A stretch of DNA of 64,000 nucleotides, taken from positions 124,001 to 188,000 of the forward strand of contig NZ_FOTF01000003.1 of assembly GCF_900114485.1 (NCBI RefSeq), written 5' to 3'. This document shows, piece by piece, positions 44,020-53,711 of the stretch. Under the pieces are notes generated by a model that saw only the letters and a list, made by a program, of their open reading frames with translations, was not told where the DNA came from and did no database searches. A program made the translations under genes and the position numbers. Position 1 is the first letter of the stretch, and the number at the start of each line of letters is the position of its first letter. This stretch comes from Loktanella salsilacus (lineage in GTDB: Bacteria; Pseudomonadota; Alphaproteobacteria; Rhodobacterales; Rhodobacteraceae).

Positions 44020-44808
44020 ATGAAGACGATCAACGCCGAAATATCTGACAAGTCCCCGTTGGGCGATGACGAACGCGCCCGTATTCGCGCCCTTGCTGAC
44101 CGGCAGCGCCGTGCGAACGGGGTGCTGATGCGGGCGATCAACTTTGTCGGCACGCAGGTCGAAGATACGCTGAAAATGCTGCCCAAAGGCGCGCGCGGTC
44201 AGATTGATGCCGCAGCCCGCGCCGCCTTGACGCATAGCTACGAGGTCGCGGCAAAGTCCCGCTCTGGCGCGCTGGGGCAGGCGGTGAATACGGACCGGAT
44301 GCACAAGGTTATGGCGACGCTGTCGGGCGCGATTGGGGGCTTTGGCGGTCTGCCGACAGCGCTGGCAGAACTGCCTGTCGCCACCACGATGATTTTTCGC
44401 GCGGTACAGGGTGTCGCCGCCCAATATGGCGAAGACCCCGCTGACCCCGAAACCCGCCTGCAGGCGCTGGCTGTCTTCGGCGCGGGCGAGGATGGCGAGG
44501 ACGGGATCGACACGTCGTTCCTTGGCGCGCGTTTAGGGCTGTCCGGCGCTGCCGTGCATACACTGATCGCCCGCGTCGCGCCGCGCTTTGCCGCTGTTTT
44601 AACTCAGAAACTGGCGACGCAGGCCGTGCCGATCCTTGGCGCAGCGGCCGGGGCAGGGACGAATTATGCCTTCACCCAATACTACGTCGAGATGGCCCAT
44701 GTGCATTTTGGCCTGCGCCAAATCGTGCGCGAACACGGCGAAGATGCGGTGTTAGACGTCTTCCACGCCGCTCTTGCCAAACGTCAGGTCACGGACCGCG
44801 ACGCCTGA
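44020..44808 (+). CDS. EcsC family protein
   Basis: A 262-residue EcsC-family protein. It contains Gly/Ala-rich helices that may contact the membrane (about 105-125 and 205-225), an acidic EDPADPETRLQALAVFGAG segment and the conserved YVEMAHVHFGLRQI near the end. In Bacillus EcsC is linked to an ABC system; its biochemical role is unknown. Here it stands alone. Its last 25 bp overlap the end of ptsP on the other strand. Confidence 0.87.
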   Translation: MKTINAEISDKSPLGDDERARIRALADRQRRANGVLMRAINFVGTQVEDTLKMLPKGARGQIDAAARAALTHSYEVAAKSRSGALGQAVNTDRMHKVMATLSGAIGGFGGLPTALAELPVATTMIFRAVQGVAAQYGEDPADPETRLQALAVFGAGEDGEDGIDTSFLGARLGLSGAAVHTLIARVAPRFAAVLTQKLATQAVPILGAAAGAGTNYAFTQYYVEMAHVHFGLRQIVREHGEDAVLDVFHAALAKRQVTDRDA

Positions 44809-47048
44809 TGGTGTTCCACTAGCCAAGCGTTAATCATCTCTCTGATATCTTGCTCGCCTGCGTCAAGCGCGGCTGACACGGCCTGGCCTGCGGCGACAAT
44901 ATCGACCTGACGCAGCAAGTGTTTGACTGGCCCGACAGAGGCGGGCCGCATCGACAGGCTGCGGAACCCAATGGCCGACAGCACAAGCGCCTCTAGCGGG
45001 CGGCCCGCGTCTTCACCGCAGAATGACACCGGGGTGCCCGCCGCATTGCAGCGTTCGACGACGGTTTTCAGGAACGACAAAAAGCTTCCGTTCAATGTGT
45101 CATAGCGCCGGCGCACCAGCTCGTTCTCGCGGTCAGCTGCATAAAAGAACTGCTTTAGATCGTTGCCGCCGACCGAGATGAAATCGACCTCTTTGAAAAA
45201 CGCAGCAGGCGCATAGGCGAGCGACGGGGTTTCCAGCATGGCGCCGACTTCGAACTTTGACGGCAATGGGTTGCCCAACTTGACCTCGCGGGCCAGCACC
45301 TTGTCCAGCTCTGCCTTGGCCGCGCGGAATTCGGAATGCAGCGTGATGAAGGGGAACATCACCGCCAGCGGCCCGCCGTTTGCAGCGCGGATCAGCGCCT
45401 GCAACTGCATCCGCAGAATGCCGGGCTTATCAAGGCCAACGCGGATCGCGCGCCAGCCCATCGCGGGGTTCGGCTCGTCGTTGGCCTTCATGTAGGGCAG
45501 GACTTTGTCCGACCCGATGTCGAGCGTGCGGAAGGCAACGCGCTTGCCATGCGCCGCGCCGATGACGCGGGAATAAAGCGCTGACAGCTCTGACCGTTTC
45601 GGCATCTGGCTGCGGATCAGGAACTGCAATTCGGTCCGGAACAGGCCCACACCTTCGGCCCCGGATGACGGCAGCGACGGTAAGTCCGCCATCAGTCCTG
45701 CGTTCATATGCAGTGCGATCTGCGTCCCGCAGGTGCCCACCGCAGGCAATTCGCGCAAAGACGCATAGCGTTCTTGTGCCCGCGTCTGCATCGCCAGTTT
45801 GTCACCAAAGGCGGTCGACACGCTGTCGTCAGGCCGCAGGTGCACAACGCCCTGTTCGCCGTCCACAAGGATCGTGTCGCCGTTCAGCGCCTCTGTCGTG
45901 ATGCCTTTGACGTTGATGACCAGCGGAATGGCCCAAGCCCGCGCCACAATGGTCGCGTGCGATCCGACAGAGCCTTCTTCTAGCACGATCCCGCGCAGCG
46001 CCTTGCCGTATTCCAGCAATTCGCCGGGGCCGATGTTCTTGGCGATTAGGATCGGATTTTCTGGCATTTCCGCGCCAGTGTTCGATCCTTGGCCGGTCAA
46101 AATCCGCAGCAGGCGGTTCGACAGATCGTCCAGATCATGCAGCCGGTCGCGCATATAGGCGTCCTCTGCCTGACCCAGACGGGACCGGGCAAGCGACTGC
46201 TCTTTCTCGACAGCGGCCTCGGCGGACAACCCGTTAGAGACGTCGGCTTCCATCCGGCGCATCCAACTGCGCGAATTGGCAAACATCCGGTAAGCCTCAA
46301 AGATTTCGACCTGATCGGGGGTCATGGCGCGGTCGCCGCTCAGCAATTCGTCGACGGACAAGCGCAGCGTTTCCACCGCAGCGCGCAGGCGCTCCAGCTC
46401 TAGATCCGGATCGTCAGAGATCGGGTTCGTGACCACGACGCGCGGCTCGTGCAGGTAAACTTTGCCAGCGCTGGCACCTTCTTGCGCGATCGTGCCGCGG
46501 AACAGAACCGGTTGTTGGTGCCGCGCAGACAAGGCCGCACCTTCGCCGACAAAAGCGCCCAGTTCCGTCATTTCCGCCAGCACCATGGCGACCACTTCAA
46601 GGGCATAAACTTCGTCCGTGGTGAAGGCGCGCGAATCCTTGGACTGCACAACCAGCACGCCAAGGGCATCGCCCAGCCGCTGGATTGGCACGCCGCAGAA
46701 GGACGAATAACGCTCCTCCCCGGTCTCAGGCATATAGCGAAAACCGGGGGCAGAGGGCGCGTCGGCGGCGTTCACCACACGGCGCGTCCGGGCCACGCGG
46801 CCAACCAAGCCTTCGCCCAGCCGCATCCGCGTTTTATGTACTGATTCAGCCTGCAAACCTTCGGTTGCACACAACTCTAGCGTGTCAACGTCGCGGAAAA
46901 GATAGATCGAGCAGACCTCTGTCTGCATCGAACTCGCGATCAATTCGACGATTCGATCCAGCCGTTCCTGACCGGCTGAATCCTCGGCCAAGGCGCGGCG
47001 CAGACGGCCAAGCAGCTTTCGGCTTTCGGTTTCGATCCTGTCGCTCAT
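44784..47048 (-). CDS. ptsP: Phosphoenolpyruvate-protein phosphotransferase PtsP (EI-Ntr)
   Basis: First enzyme of the nitrogen-type PTS, which phosphorylates NPr from PEP and signals nitrogen/carbon state. The 754 residues begin with a GAF domain (about 20-160). The EI N-terminal and phosphohistidine domains follow, with active His364 in GSVGSHATIVAR. The C-terminal TIM barrel has ISVGGNDLKQFFYAADREN and FCGEDAGRP. The ATG at 47048, behind GGGGGAG, is preferred over the longer frame. Upstream, a carbonic anhydrase gene separates it from lysC. Confidence 0.95.
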   Translation of the reverse strand: MSDRIETESRKLLGRLRRALAEDSAGQERLDRIVELIASSMQTEVCSIYLFRDVDTLELCATEGLQAESVHKTRMRLGEGLVGRVARTRRVVNAADAPSAPGFRYMPETGEERYSSFCGVPIQRLGDALGVLVVQSKDSRAFTTDEVYALEVVAMVLAEMTELGAFVGEGAALSARHQQPVLFRGTIAQEGASAGKVYLHEPRVVVTNPISDDPDLELERLRAAVETLRLSVDELLSGDRAMTPDQVEIFEAYRMFANSRSWMRRMEADVSNGLSAEAAVEKEQSLARSRLGQAEDAYMRDRLHDLDDLSNRLLRILTGQGSNTGAEMPENPILIAKNIGPGELLEYGKALRGIVLEEGSVGSHATIVARAWAIPLVINVKGITTEALNGDTILVDGEQGVVHLRPDDSVSTAFGDKLAMQTRAQERYASLRELPAVGTCGTQIALHMNAGLMADLPSLPSSGAEGVGLFRTELQFLIRSQMPKRSELSALYSRVIGAAHGKRVAFRTLDIGSDKVLPYMKANDEPNPAMGWRAIRVGLDKPGILRMQLQALIRAANGGPLAVMFPFITLHSEFRAAKAELDKVLAREVKLGNPLPSKFEVGAMLETPSLAYAPAAFFKEVDFISVGGNDLKQFFYAADRENELVRRRYDTLNGSFLSFLKTVVERCNAAGTPVSFCGEDAGRPLEALVLSAIGFRSLSMRPASVGPVKHLLRQVDIVAAGQAVSAALDAGEQDIREMINAWLVEHHQASRSVT

Positions 47049-47239
47049 GGCTCCCCCAGCGCGTCGTCTTTTCCCTTCTGTATGCGGTTTGCACCCAGAA
47101 GGGGAGGGTGAATGCACCCCAGCGTCGGTGCGGTGATCAATTCAGGCGAAAAGTTTGCGAAATCGCACAGCACTTAAGCGGATATTCACCCCAAGCCCGC
47201 AGTCTGTCCGAAGACCATTGATCTGCCATAGGATTGCCC

Positions 47240-47980
47240 ATGACACCCTGCCGCGCTGCCCTGTTCTCTGTGATGCTGTTATGCTTTGCGCTGCCTGCGG
47301 CGCATGCGGCGGACTGGTCTTACGATGGCGAACACGGGCCGGACCATTGGGCTGACCTATCGGACGATTTTGCAACCTGCGCTGAGGGTCATTTTCAGTC
47401 GCCGTTTAATATCGTCCCTGACATTGATGCCGATTTGGCGAACCTTGATATCCACTACACCCCGATGCCGGCTGCGGTGACAAACAACGGGCATACGCTT
47501 GTGGTGAACGGCGGAGTTGATGATTTTCTCCGGATCGGTGGGACGGATTTCAAACTCCTGCAGTTTCACTTTCACACACCCAGCGAATACCTGATCAATG
47601 GCAAGGCCTTCCCGATGGAACTGCACTTTGTGCATCAGGCCGCTGACGGGCGTTTTGCCGTCCTTGGGGTAATGATTGCCGAAGGGGCCGCAAATCCTGC
47701 GATCGCGCAGTTATGGAACGTCGCGCCCTATGATCACGGCACCACTGGCATCGGCGACGCCATGTTCAACCCGCGCGATCTGCTGCCAAGCAGTCAAAGC
47801 TACATGCGTTTCATGGGCTCTTTGACAACGCCGCCCTGCACGGAAGGAATCAACTGGCACATGCTGATGTCGCCGATCACAGCCTCTGCGGAACAAATTG
47901 CCGCATTTCAGACTGTGTTTCCCAACAACGCCCGCCCAATCCAGTCGCGCAATGGGCGGCTTGTCGTGGCAGAGTGGTAA
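47240..47980 (+). CDS. Periplasmic alpha-type carbonic anhydrase
   Basis: Interconverts CO2 and bicarbonate in the periplasm. The 246 residues have a Sec signal peptide cut near AHA (residue 23). The zinc ligands His110, His112 (FHFHTPSEY) and His129 (ELHFVHQ) are present, and Cys47 with the Cys of TTPPCTEG can form the usual disulfide. The ATG at 47240 is six bases behind AGGA and is preferred to a TTG two codons upstream. It lies, on the opposite strand, between lysC and ptsP. Confidence 0.95.
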   Translation: MTPCRAALFSVMLLCFALPAAHAADWSYDGEHGPDHWADLSDDFATCAEGHFQSPFNIVPDIDADLANLDIHYTPMPAAVTNNGHTLVVNGGVDDFLRIGGTDFKLLQFHFHTPSEYLINGKAFPMELHFVHQAADGRFAVLGVMIAEGAANPAIAQLWNVAPYDHGTTGIGDAMFNPRDLLPSSQSYMRFMGSLTTPPCTEGINWHMLMSPITASAEQIAAFQTVFPNNARPIQSRNGRLVVAEW

Positions 47981-48020
47981 CGGCATCGCCGCTTTGGCGT
48001 AGGGATAGGCGGTCTAACTG

Positions 48021-48056
48021 AAAGGTGGATTGGCCCGAACCGCGGACCAATCCTTT
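48021..48056. terminator. Bidirectional terminator between carbonic anhydrase and lysC
   Basis: A 7-bp stem GGATTGG (48027-48033)/CCAATCC (48047-48053) with an inner CCCG/CGGG-like pairing, flanked by AAAGG and TTTCT. Convergent genes end on both sides. Confidence 0.6.
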
Positions 48057-48071
48057 CTGTAGAAACGAACC

Positions 48072-49310
48072 TTAAGCGGATTTTTCCAGCTCAAACGCGT
48101 CGTGCAGGGCCTGCACGGCCAGTTCCATATATTTACGGTCGATCAGCACGCTGATCTTAATTTCGGATGTGGTGATGACCTTGATATTCACACCTTCGTC
48201 GCGTAGCACGGCAAACATCTTTGCTGCGACGCCAGCATGGCTGCGCATGCCGATGCCGACGATGCTGACCTTAGCCACACCTTCATCTGCAACCAGATCG
48301 TGGAAGTTGATCGTCCCGCCAGCCTTGGCATCTTCCATCGCCTTTTGCGCGCGGACGACCTGATCGACCGGGCAGGAAAAGGTCATGTCAGTGCGACCCT
48401 CTTCGCTGATGTTTTGCACGATCATATCGACGTTGACCCCGGCATCTGCCAGCGGGCCAAAGATCGCCGCAGCGATACCCGGCCGGTCCGCGACCGAGAT
48501 CAGGGTCATCTTCGCTTCGTCACGCGAATAGGCCACACCGGCCACGACATTGCTTTCCATGATGTCCTCCTCGGCGCACACCAGTGTGCCCGCATTGTCT
48601 GATGGTTCCTCGAACGATGACAGCACCCGCAGCTTGACGCCAAACCGCATTGCCAGCTCGACAGAGCGGGTTTGCAGCACCTTGGCCCCGAGCGACGCCA
48701 GCTCTAGCATCTCTTCAAAGGCGATGCGGTCCAGCTTGCGCGCTTTACGAACGATACGCGGGTCGGTGGTATAGACGCCGTCAACGTCTGTATAAATATC
48801 GCAACGCTCTGCATCGAAAGCGGCGGCAAAGGCGACAGCGGTCGTATCCGATCCGCCCCGGCCCAGCGTCGTGATCCGGCCTTCTGGGCTGATGCCCTGA
48901 AAGCCAGCGACCACGGCAACCTTCATGCCTTCGGCAAACTTGGCGTTGATGTTGTCGGTCGGGATCCCCTCGATGCGCGCATTGGCATGGGCAGAGGTCG
49001 TCTGCACCGGCACTTGCCAGCCTTGCCAACTGCGTGCCGGGATATCCATTTCCTGCAGCCGCAACGCCATCAGGCCCGCCGTGACGTTCTCTCCGGACGA
49101 TACGACAGCGTCATATTCGCGTGCATCATACAGCGGCGACGTCTCGTTCACCCAGCCGACCAGCTCGTTGGTTTTGCCAGACATGGCTGACACAACGACG
49201 ATCACGTCATAGCCATTGGCCACTTCCAACGCGACGCGTTTGGACGCGCGCGCGATCCGGTCAAGGTTTGCGACGGACGTGCCGCCGAATTTCATCACAA
49301 GTGTGGGCAT
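48072..49310 (-). CDS. lysC: Aspartate kinase
   Basis: First enzyme of the aspartate pathway to lysine, threonine and methionine. The 412 residues start at the ATG giving MPTLVMKFGGTSVAN, with KFGGTS at 7-12. The catalytic domain runs to about 250, followed by tandem ACT domains (about 265-405) for feedback by amino acids. The ATG has GGGGAA upstream; the longer frame would add 22 residues before the conserved start. It provides substrate upstream of thrC in the same window. Confidence 0.96.
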   Translation of the reverse strand: MPTLVMKFGGTSVANLDRIARASKRVALEVANGYDVIVVVSAMSGKTNELVGWVNETSPLYDAREYDAVVSSGENVTAGLMALRLQEMDIPARSWQGWQVPVQTTSAHANARIEGIPTDNINAKFAEGMKVAVVAGFQGISPEGRITTLGRGGSDTTAVAFAAAFDAERCDIYTDVDGVYTTDPRIVRKARKLDRIAFEEMLELASLGAKVLQTRSVELAMRFGVKLRVLSSFEEPSDNAGTLVCAEEDIMESNVVAGVAYSRDEAKMTLISVADRPGIAAAIFGPLADAGVNVDMIVQNISEEGRTDMTFSCPVDQVVRAQKAMEDAKAGGTINFHDLVADEGVAKVSIVGIGMRSHAGVAAKMFAVLRDEGVNIKVITTSEIKISVLIDRKYMELAVQALHDAFELEKSA

Positions 49311-49450
49311 GATATTTCCCCGTGCTTCCGCGCCGCCCTTTACGCGACGAGAGGCGCAAGAGCAATCCACATGCATGGAACGTCCGTATTCTTCTCGTTA
49401 AAAATATCCCGGGGGGGCGCGTCGCGGCGGGGCAGAGCCCCCTTCAAGCC

Positions 49451-50095
49451 TTAATAAGGGTGATCTTCCCCGTCCCAAGTCTTGAAACATCCCGTCGTCG
49501 CCACGGATAAATCATCGAACCTGTCCAGTAACCCGCCTGCGGCCTGAACGGGCGTAATCGCAGCGCTGCTGCCGCCCATGTCCGTTTGCACCCAGCCGGG
49601 GTGATAAATCCCGACGGCGATCCCGTCATCCTTTAGGTCCGCCGCAAGGTTGCGGCCAAAGTTCAGCGCCGCCGCCTTGGATGCACGGTAAACATAGGAC
49701 CCGCCCGGCGCATGGGTGTCGGATGCCATCTGGCTGCTGATGATTGCGATCTTGCCGCCAGCGGCTTTGATGTTTGGCAAAAGCGCCTGAATGGTTAGGA
49801 ACACGCCCGTCACGTTGACCGCAAATTCCTGCGCCCAAATGTCGGCGGTTAGATCTGCCACGGACTGGCCGCGATCCAGAAAAACGCCCGCGTTGCACAC
49901 CAGTAGATCCAGCGGTGTATCGCCAAAATCCTTGGCCATCTGTGCGACCGAACCCGGATCGGTCACGTCCAGCCGCATCCAATCCGTCGTTGGTGCATCA
50001 CGGTGGGTGCCAATCACCTTTTCGCCGCGGTCGCGATACCCTTCGAACATGGCCCGGCCAATGCCGCGATTCGCGCCAGTAATCAAAGTTGTCAT
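49451..50095 (-). CDS. SDR family oxidoreductase
   Basis: A 214-residue short-chain dehydrogenase. The cofactor loop TGANRGIG is at 6-13, the NAG motif (LLVCNAGVF) is in place, and the catalytic Tyr and Lys are in YRASKAA (about 131-137). The Ser is in ISSQMAS. No substrate is evident. It lies 12 nt after the DUF1178 gene. Confidence 0.9.
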   Translation of the reverse strand: MTTLITGANRGIGRAMFEGYRDRGEKVIGTHRDAPTTDWMRLDVTDPGSVAQMAKDFGDTPLDLLVCNAGVFLDRGQSVADLTADIWAQEFAVNVTGVFLTIQALLPNIKAAGGKIAIISSQMASDTHAPGGSYVYRASKAAALNFGRNLAADLKDDGIAVGIYHPGWVQTDMGGSSAAITPVQAAGGLLDRFDDLSVATTGCFKTWDGEDHPY

Positions 50096-50107
50096 GTCGT
50101 CACCTTT

Positions 50108-50494
50108 TCAGTTGGTACGGCGGCGCGGCATAAACGGCAGCGGCAGCACGGGAATATCATCGGCCAGCAGGGCGCGCACATCTGCGCCCGTCGCCTCGCC
50201 GTAGATAGCGCGCTCTGGCGCGTCGCCCAGATGCATTGCGCGCGCCTCTTTGGCAAAACTGGTGCCGACGTCCTCTGCGTTTGCTTCGACCTGTTTGCGC
50301 AACTTTTGGACAGCAGCCTCTTTGCCGCGATCGGCGGCGACGGCGGGGGCCATGATCGTTTTGCTGACCTTCGCCGATCCGCAGACGGCGCAGGTCAGCT
50401 GCCCTGCGGCAGAGAGCGCAGCATAGGCATCAGCCGACTGAAACCAGCTGTCAAAGCGGTGATCACTGTCACAAATCAGGGTATAGCGGATCAA
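50108..50494 (-). CDS. DUF1178 family protein
   Basis: A 128-residue protein of unknown function, common in alpha- and betaproteobacteria. It starts MIRYTLICDSDHRFDSWF and has a CAVCG pair (about 35-39) together with Cys9, which may bind zinc. The start is TTG at 50494. A rubredoxin-like or zinc-ribbon N-terminal part is likely; the C-terminal half is charged. Confidence 0.88.
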   Translation of the reverse strand: MIRYTLICDSDHRFDSWFQSADAYAALSAAGQLTCAVCGSAKVSKTIMAPAVAADRGKEAAVQKLRKQVEANAEDVGTSFAKEARAMHLGDAPERAIYGEATGADVRALLADDIPVLPLPFMPRRRTN

Positions 50495-50569
50495 GGGTCA
50501 CATCCGTTGCGGGGTGGGGCAAAGATAAGCTGACTGCGCCCGGATGCAACGGTTTAACCGCAGCTGGGG

Positions 50570-51100
50570 TTAAAGGCTATCGGGATCAAACGCTTCGACA
50601 ATGCGCCGCAGTGCGGGTTCCTCCAGTTTCGACGCCGCCTTGCGCCGAGAGAACCACTTGCGCTTGCGTTCAGCCTTTTCCGGCCAATCGCTGGCGACCT
50701 GCAGGACTTCCAGCGGATAGACCATGACAACGACCGGAGTTGTCCGATTGGACAGCGGTTTCACATAGGAAAATACGCCAAGACAGCGGTCTACCGGGTG
50801 TCCGGTCAGGCCCGCTTCTTCCCAAGCTTCGGTTGCTGCGGCCTCTGCTGGGGTCTGTTTGTGCATCGGCCAGCCCTTGGGCACGATCCAGCGTTTCGTG
50901 CGGCGCGATGTGATCAGGCAGACCTCGACCTCTCCTGCTGCGTCGCGGCGCCAGCACAGGGCCGCGAACTGGCCGCGGACATCCGTTTTCCCGCCGCGCA
51001 GCTTGAGCGGCAGCTGGGCGCGGGCGGGGAATGGCTGGTCAGGGGTGGCGTCGGCTGGCAAAGGTCTTACATCCCGTTGATATGCACCCTGTCGTCCCAC
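50570..51100 (-). CDS. NUDIX hydrolase
   Basis: A 176-residue NUDIX protein of the diphosphoinositol-polyphosphate or dinucleotide-polyphosphate hydrolase group. The box runs from KGWPMHKQTPAEAAATEAW to EEAGL (about 80-102), with Glu residues for Mg in place; the usual Arg of REUXEEXGU is Thr. Start is uncertain: GTG at 51100 gives the longest protein but would overlap head-to-head the start of the HDAC-like gene; TTG at 51061 is a plausible alternative. Substrate not assignable. Confidence 0.87.
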   Translation of the reverse strand: MGRQGAYQRDVRPLPADATPDQPFPARAQLPLKLRGGKTDVRGQFAALCWRRDAAGEVEVCLITSRRTKRWIVPKGWPMHKQTPAEAAATEAWEEAGLTGHPVDRCLGVFSYVKPLSNRTTPVVVMVYPLEVLQVASDWPEKAERKRKWFSRRKAASKLEEPALRRIVEAFDPDSL

Positions 51101-52245
51101 ACCCCCATGACGTCCGCAAGACGCAAACCCTGCCTTGGTTTATCGGGTCGGAAATATACCGCCATTCGTCCTATGGCCCGTTTCATCCGCTACGTGTGCC
51201 GCGCGTATCGACGGTGATGGACCTGTGCCGCGCCATGGGTTGGATCGCGCCAGAGCAATATCTGAACAGCCCCCGCGCCAAGCCTGCGGCCCTGATGTCC
51301 TATCACACGCCCGAATATGTCGCCGCCCTGCAACGGGCAGAGGCGACGCAAACCGTCAGCGACACTGACCGCACGCGCCACGGCCTCGGCACCTCGAATA
51401 ACCCTGTGTTCAAAGAGATGTATCGCCGCCCCGCGACCTCTGCTGGGGCGGCGATGTTGGCGGGCGAGTTGTTGCGCCGGCCCGGCACCGTGTTCACCCC
51501 TGCTGGCGGCACGCATCATGGATTTCCTGACCGGGCTGGTGGGTTTTGTTATCTGAATGATCCTGTGCTTGGCATTCAGTCCCTGCGCCGGAATGGGGCG
51601 GCGCGGATTGCCTATCTTGATATCGACGCGCACCATTGCGACGGCGTGGATCACGCTTTTCGGGACGATCCCGATACGCTGCTAATTTCCACGCACGAGG
51701 CGGGCCGTTGGCCGCGCACCGGACCGCTTGATGATGCGGGCGCTGGCAACGTGCTGAACGTGCCGCTGCCCAGCGGCGCGCATGACGACGACATGGCCCT
51801 TGTGCGCGACCGCGTGATCCTGCCCGCGCTGGCGCTGTTCCGCCCCGACGCCATCGTGTTGCAATGCGGCGCAGACGCTGTGACCGAAGATCCGCAATCG
51901 CGCCTGTGTCTGTCCAACAACGCGCATTGGGCGATCTTGCGCGCGATCCGCCCCTTGGCACCGCGCCTGATGGTGCTGGGCGGTGGCGGCTATAATCCGT
52001 GGAGCGTCGGGCGGCTTTGGTCGGGTAACTGGGCGATTTTGAACGATCACCCTATTCCCGATATCCTGCCTGACCCGGCGCAAAAGGTGCTGGCCGCGCT
52101 GCGCTGGGACGGGCAGCGCCGTATCACAGTTCCGCCGCCGCATTGGATCACAACCCTGCGCGATGCGCCGCGCCCGGGCGCGATCCATGACGCGGTGCGG
52201 CACGCCTGCGATACCCTTTCGGCGCGTCTGCTCTCTTGGACGTAA
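51082..52245 (+). CDS. HDAC-type zinc amidohydrolase (AcuC-like)
   Basis: A 387-residue class I/II histone deacetylase-fold enzyme, which in bacteria removes acetyl groups from proteins, polyamines or small amides. The catalytic His pair is in GGTHHGF (His145, His146) and the zinc ligands are in YLDIDAHHCDG (Asp182, His184). A further acidic segment LQCGADAVTED and the late GGGGYNP with the catalytic tyrosine are present. The ATG at 51082 begins upstream of the conserved region. It is divergent from the NUDIX gene and precedes modA by 42 nt. Confidence 0.9.
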   Translation: MHPVVPHPHDVRKTQTLPWFIGSEIYRHSSYGPFHPLRVPRVSTVMDLCRAMGWIAPEQYLNSPRAKPAALMSYHTPEYVAALQRAEATQTVSDTDRTRHGLGTSNNPVFKEMYRRPATSAGAAMLAGELLRRPGTVFTPAGGTHHGFPDRAGGFCYLNDPVLGIQSLRRNGAARIAYLDIDAHHCDGVDHAFRDDPDTLLISTHEAGRWPRTGPLDDAGAGNVLNVPLPSGAHDDDMALVRDRVILPALALFRPDAIVLQCGADAVTEDPQSRLCLSNNAHWAILRAIRPLAPRLMVLGGGGYNPWSVGRLWSGNWAILNDHPIPDILPDPAQKVLAALRWDGQRRITVPPPHWITTLRDAPRPGAIHDAVRHACDTLSARLLSWT

Positions 52246-52287
52246 AGGTGACTTGCAGCGGCTGCGCCCGCGCGGGATAGTCCGTTC

Positions 52288-53022
52288 ATGAAACACATCG
52301 CCCTTCTACTTTCGCTGCTTTTTGCGACCTCTGCGCAAGCCCGCGATCTGACCATTTTCGCCGCCGCAAGTTTGAAAGAGCCGCTGGACCAGTTGCTGCA
52401 AACCCAGCCCGGCGTCACCGCGACCTATGGCGGCAGTGGCACGCTGGCGCGGCAGGTCATGGCTGGTGCCCCTGCGGATCTGGTGTTTCTGGCGCATCCC
52501 GACTGGATGCAGGCGATGGATAAGGCTGGCGTACTGACCCCGGGCACCGTGACCGACCTGCTGGGCAATCAGATTGTGATTGTGGCCCCTGCTGGCACCC
52601 CTGATCTGGCGTTGACGCCCGATGCGTTCGCCGCTGCGCTTGGCCCGGATGGCCGCCTTGCCATTGGTCTGACGGCATCCGTGCCCGCCGGGATTTACGG
52701 CGCTGAATCCCTGACCGCACTGGGCCTCTGGGACACGGTAAAGGACCACTTGGCAGAGGTCGACAGTGTCCGCGCTGCCCTTGCCTTAACAGCGCGGGGC
52801 GAGGCGCCGCTTGCGCTGGTCTATCGCACGGACGCGCGTGTCGAACCCGCCGTCACCATCGTCGCAACCTTGCCAGAAGATAGTCACACCCCGATCCTGT
52901 ACCAAGCCGCCACCGTCGGCCCCGCCAATCCCGAAACCACCGCCTTGCTGGATTTGCTCAAATCCCCGGCCGGGCAAGCAGCCTTTGAACAGGCGGGCTT
53001 TATCCCGCTGGCTTCGCACTGA
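52288..53022 (+). CDS. modA: Molybdate ABC transporter substrate-binding protein
   Basis: A 244-residue periplasmic molybdate/tungstate receptor with a signal peptide (cut after AQA, residue 18). The start of the mature part, RDLTIFAAASLKEPLDQLL, is typical of ModA. Overlaps modB by one base. Upstream, no Mo-box-like inverted repeat could be fixed with confidence. Confidence 0.95.
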   Translation: MKHIALLLSLLFATSAQARDLTIFAAASLKEPLDQLLQTQPGVTATYGGSGTLARQVMAGAPADLVFLAHPDWMQAMDKAGVLTPGTVTDLLGNQIVIVAPAGTPDLALTPDAFAAALGPDGRLAIGLTASVPAGIYGAESLTALGLWDTVKDHLAEVDSVRAALALTARGEAPLALVYRTDARVEPAVTIVATLPEDSHTPILYQAATVGPANPETTALLDLLKSPAGQAAFEQAGFIPLASH

Positions 53023-53711
53023 TGTCGCTTGACGCAGCCGCCTGGGCCGCCGTCGCGCTGTCGCTGCGCGTGGCGTTGGTCGCGACCCTGCTGGGGTTGC
53101 CCCTCGCGATTGCCGTGGCCTGGCTACTGGCGCGCAAGCAATTCTGGGGCAGGGGCCTACTGAACGGGTTGGTGCACCTGCCGCTGGTGCTGCCCCCCGT
53201 CGTGACGGGGTATCTGTTGCTATTGGCCTTCGGCACCCAAGGGCCGATTGGCGGCTTTCTGCGCGACACCTTTGGGATCACGCTGGCGTTTCGCTGGACC
53301 GGGGCCGTATTGGCCGCCGCGATCATGGCGTTTCCCTTGACCGTCCGCGCGATCCGGCTGGGATTCGAGGCTGTGCCACCGGGCCTAGAGGACGCAGCTG
53401 CCACTCTTGGCGCATCGCGCGCCCGTGTGTTCCTGACCGTAACCTTGCCGCTGATCGCCCCCGCCGTGCTGGCCGGGGCGGTACTGGGTTTTGCCAAAAG
53501 CCTTGGTGAATTCGGCGCAACGATCACCTTTGTCGCCGCAATCCCGGGTCAGACGCAGACGATCCCTTCGGCGATCTATGCGCTGTTACAGGTGCCCGGG
53601 CAGGACGGGGCGGTGGTGTCGCTGGTCGTAATTTCGATCGTTTTGGCCATGGGCACGCTGGCGCTGGCCGAGTGGTTGTCGCGCCGCATGACCGCCCGGA
53701 TTGCCGGATGA
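53022..53711 (+). CDS. modB: Molybdate ABC transporter permease
   Basis: A 229-residue permease with about five to six helices and the EAA-like loop DAAATLGASRARVFLTVTLPLIAPA, the ATPase contact site. It shares one base with modA (TGATG) and overlaps modC by four. Confidence 0.95.
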   Translation: MSLDAAAWAAVALSLRVALVATLLGLPLAIAVAWLLARKQFWGRGLLNGLVHLPLVLPPVVTGYLLLLAFGTQGPIGGFLRDTFGITLAFRWTGAVLAAAIMAFPLTVRAIRLGFEAVPPGLEDAAATLGASRARVFLTVTLPLIAPAVLAGAVLGFAKSLGEFGATITFVAAIPGQTQTIPSAIYALLQVPGQDGAVVSLVVISIVLAMGTLALAEWLSRRMTARIAG

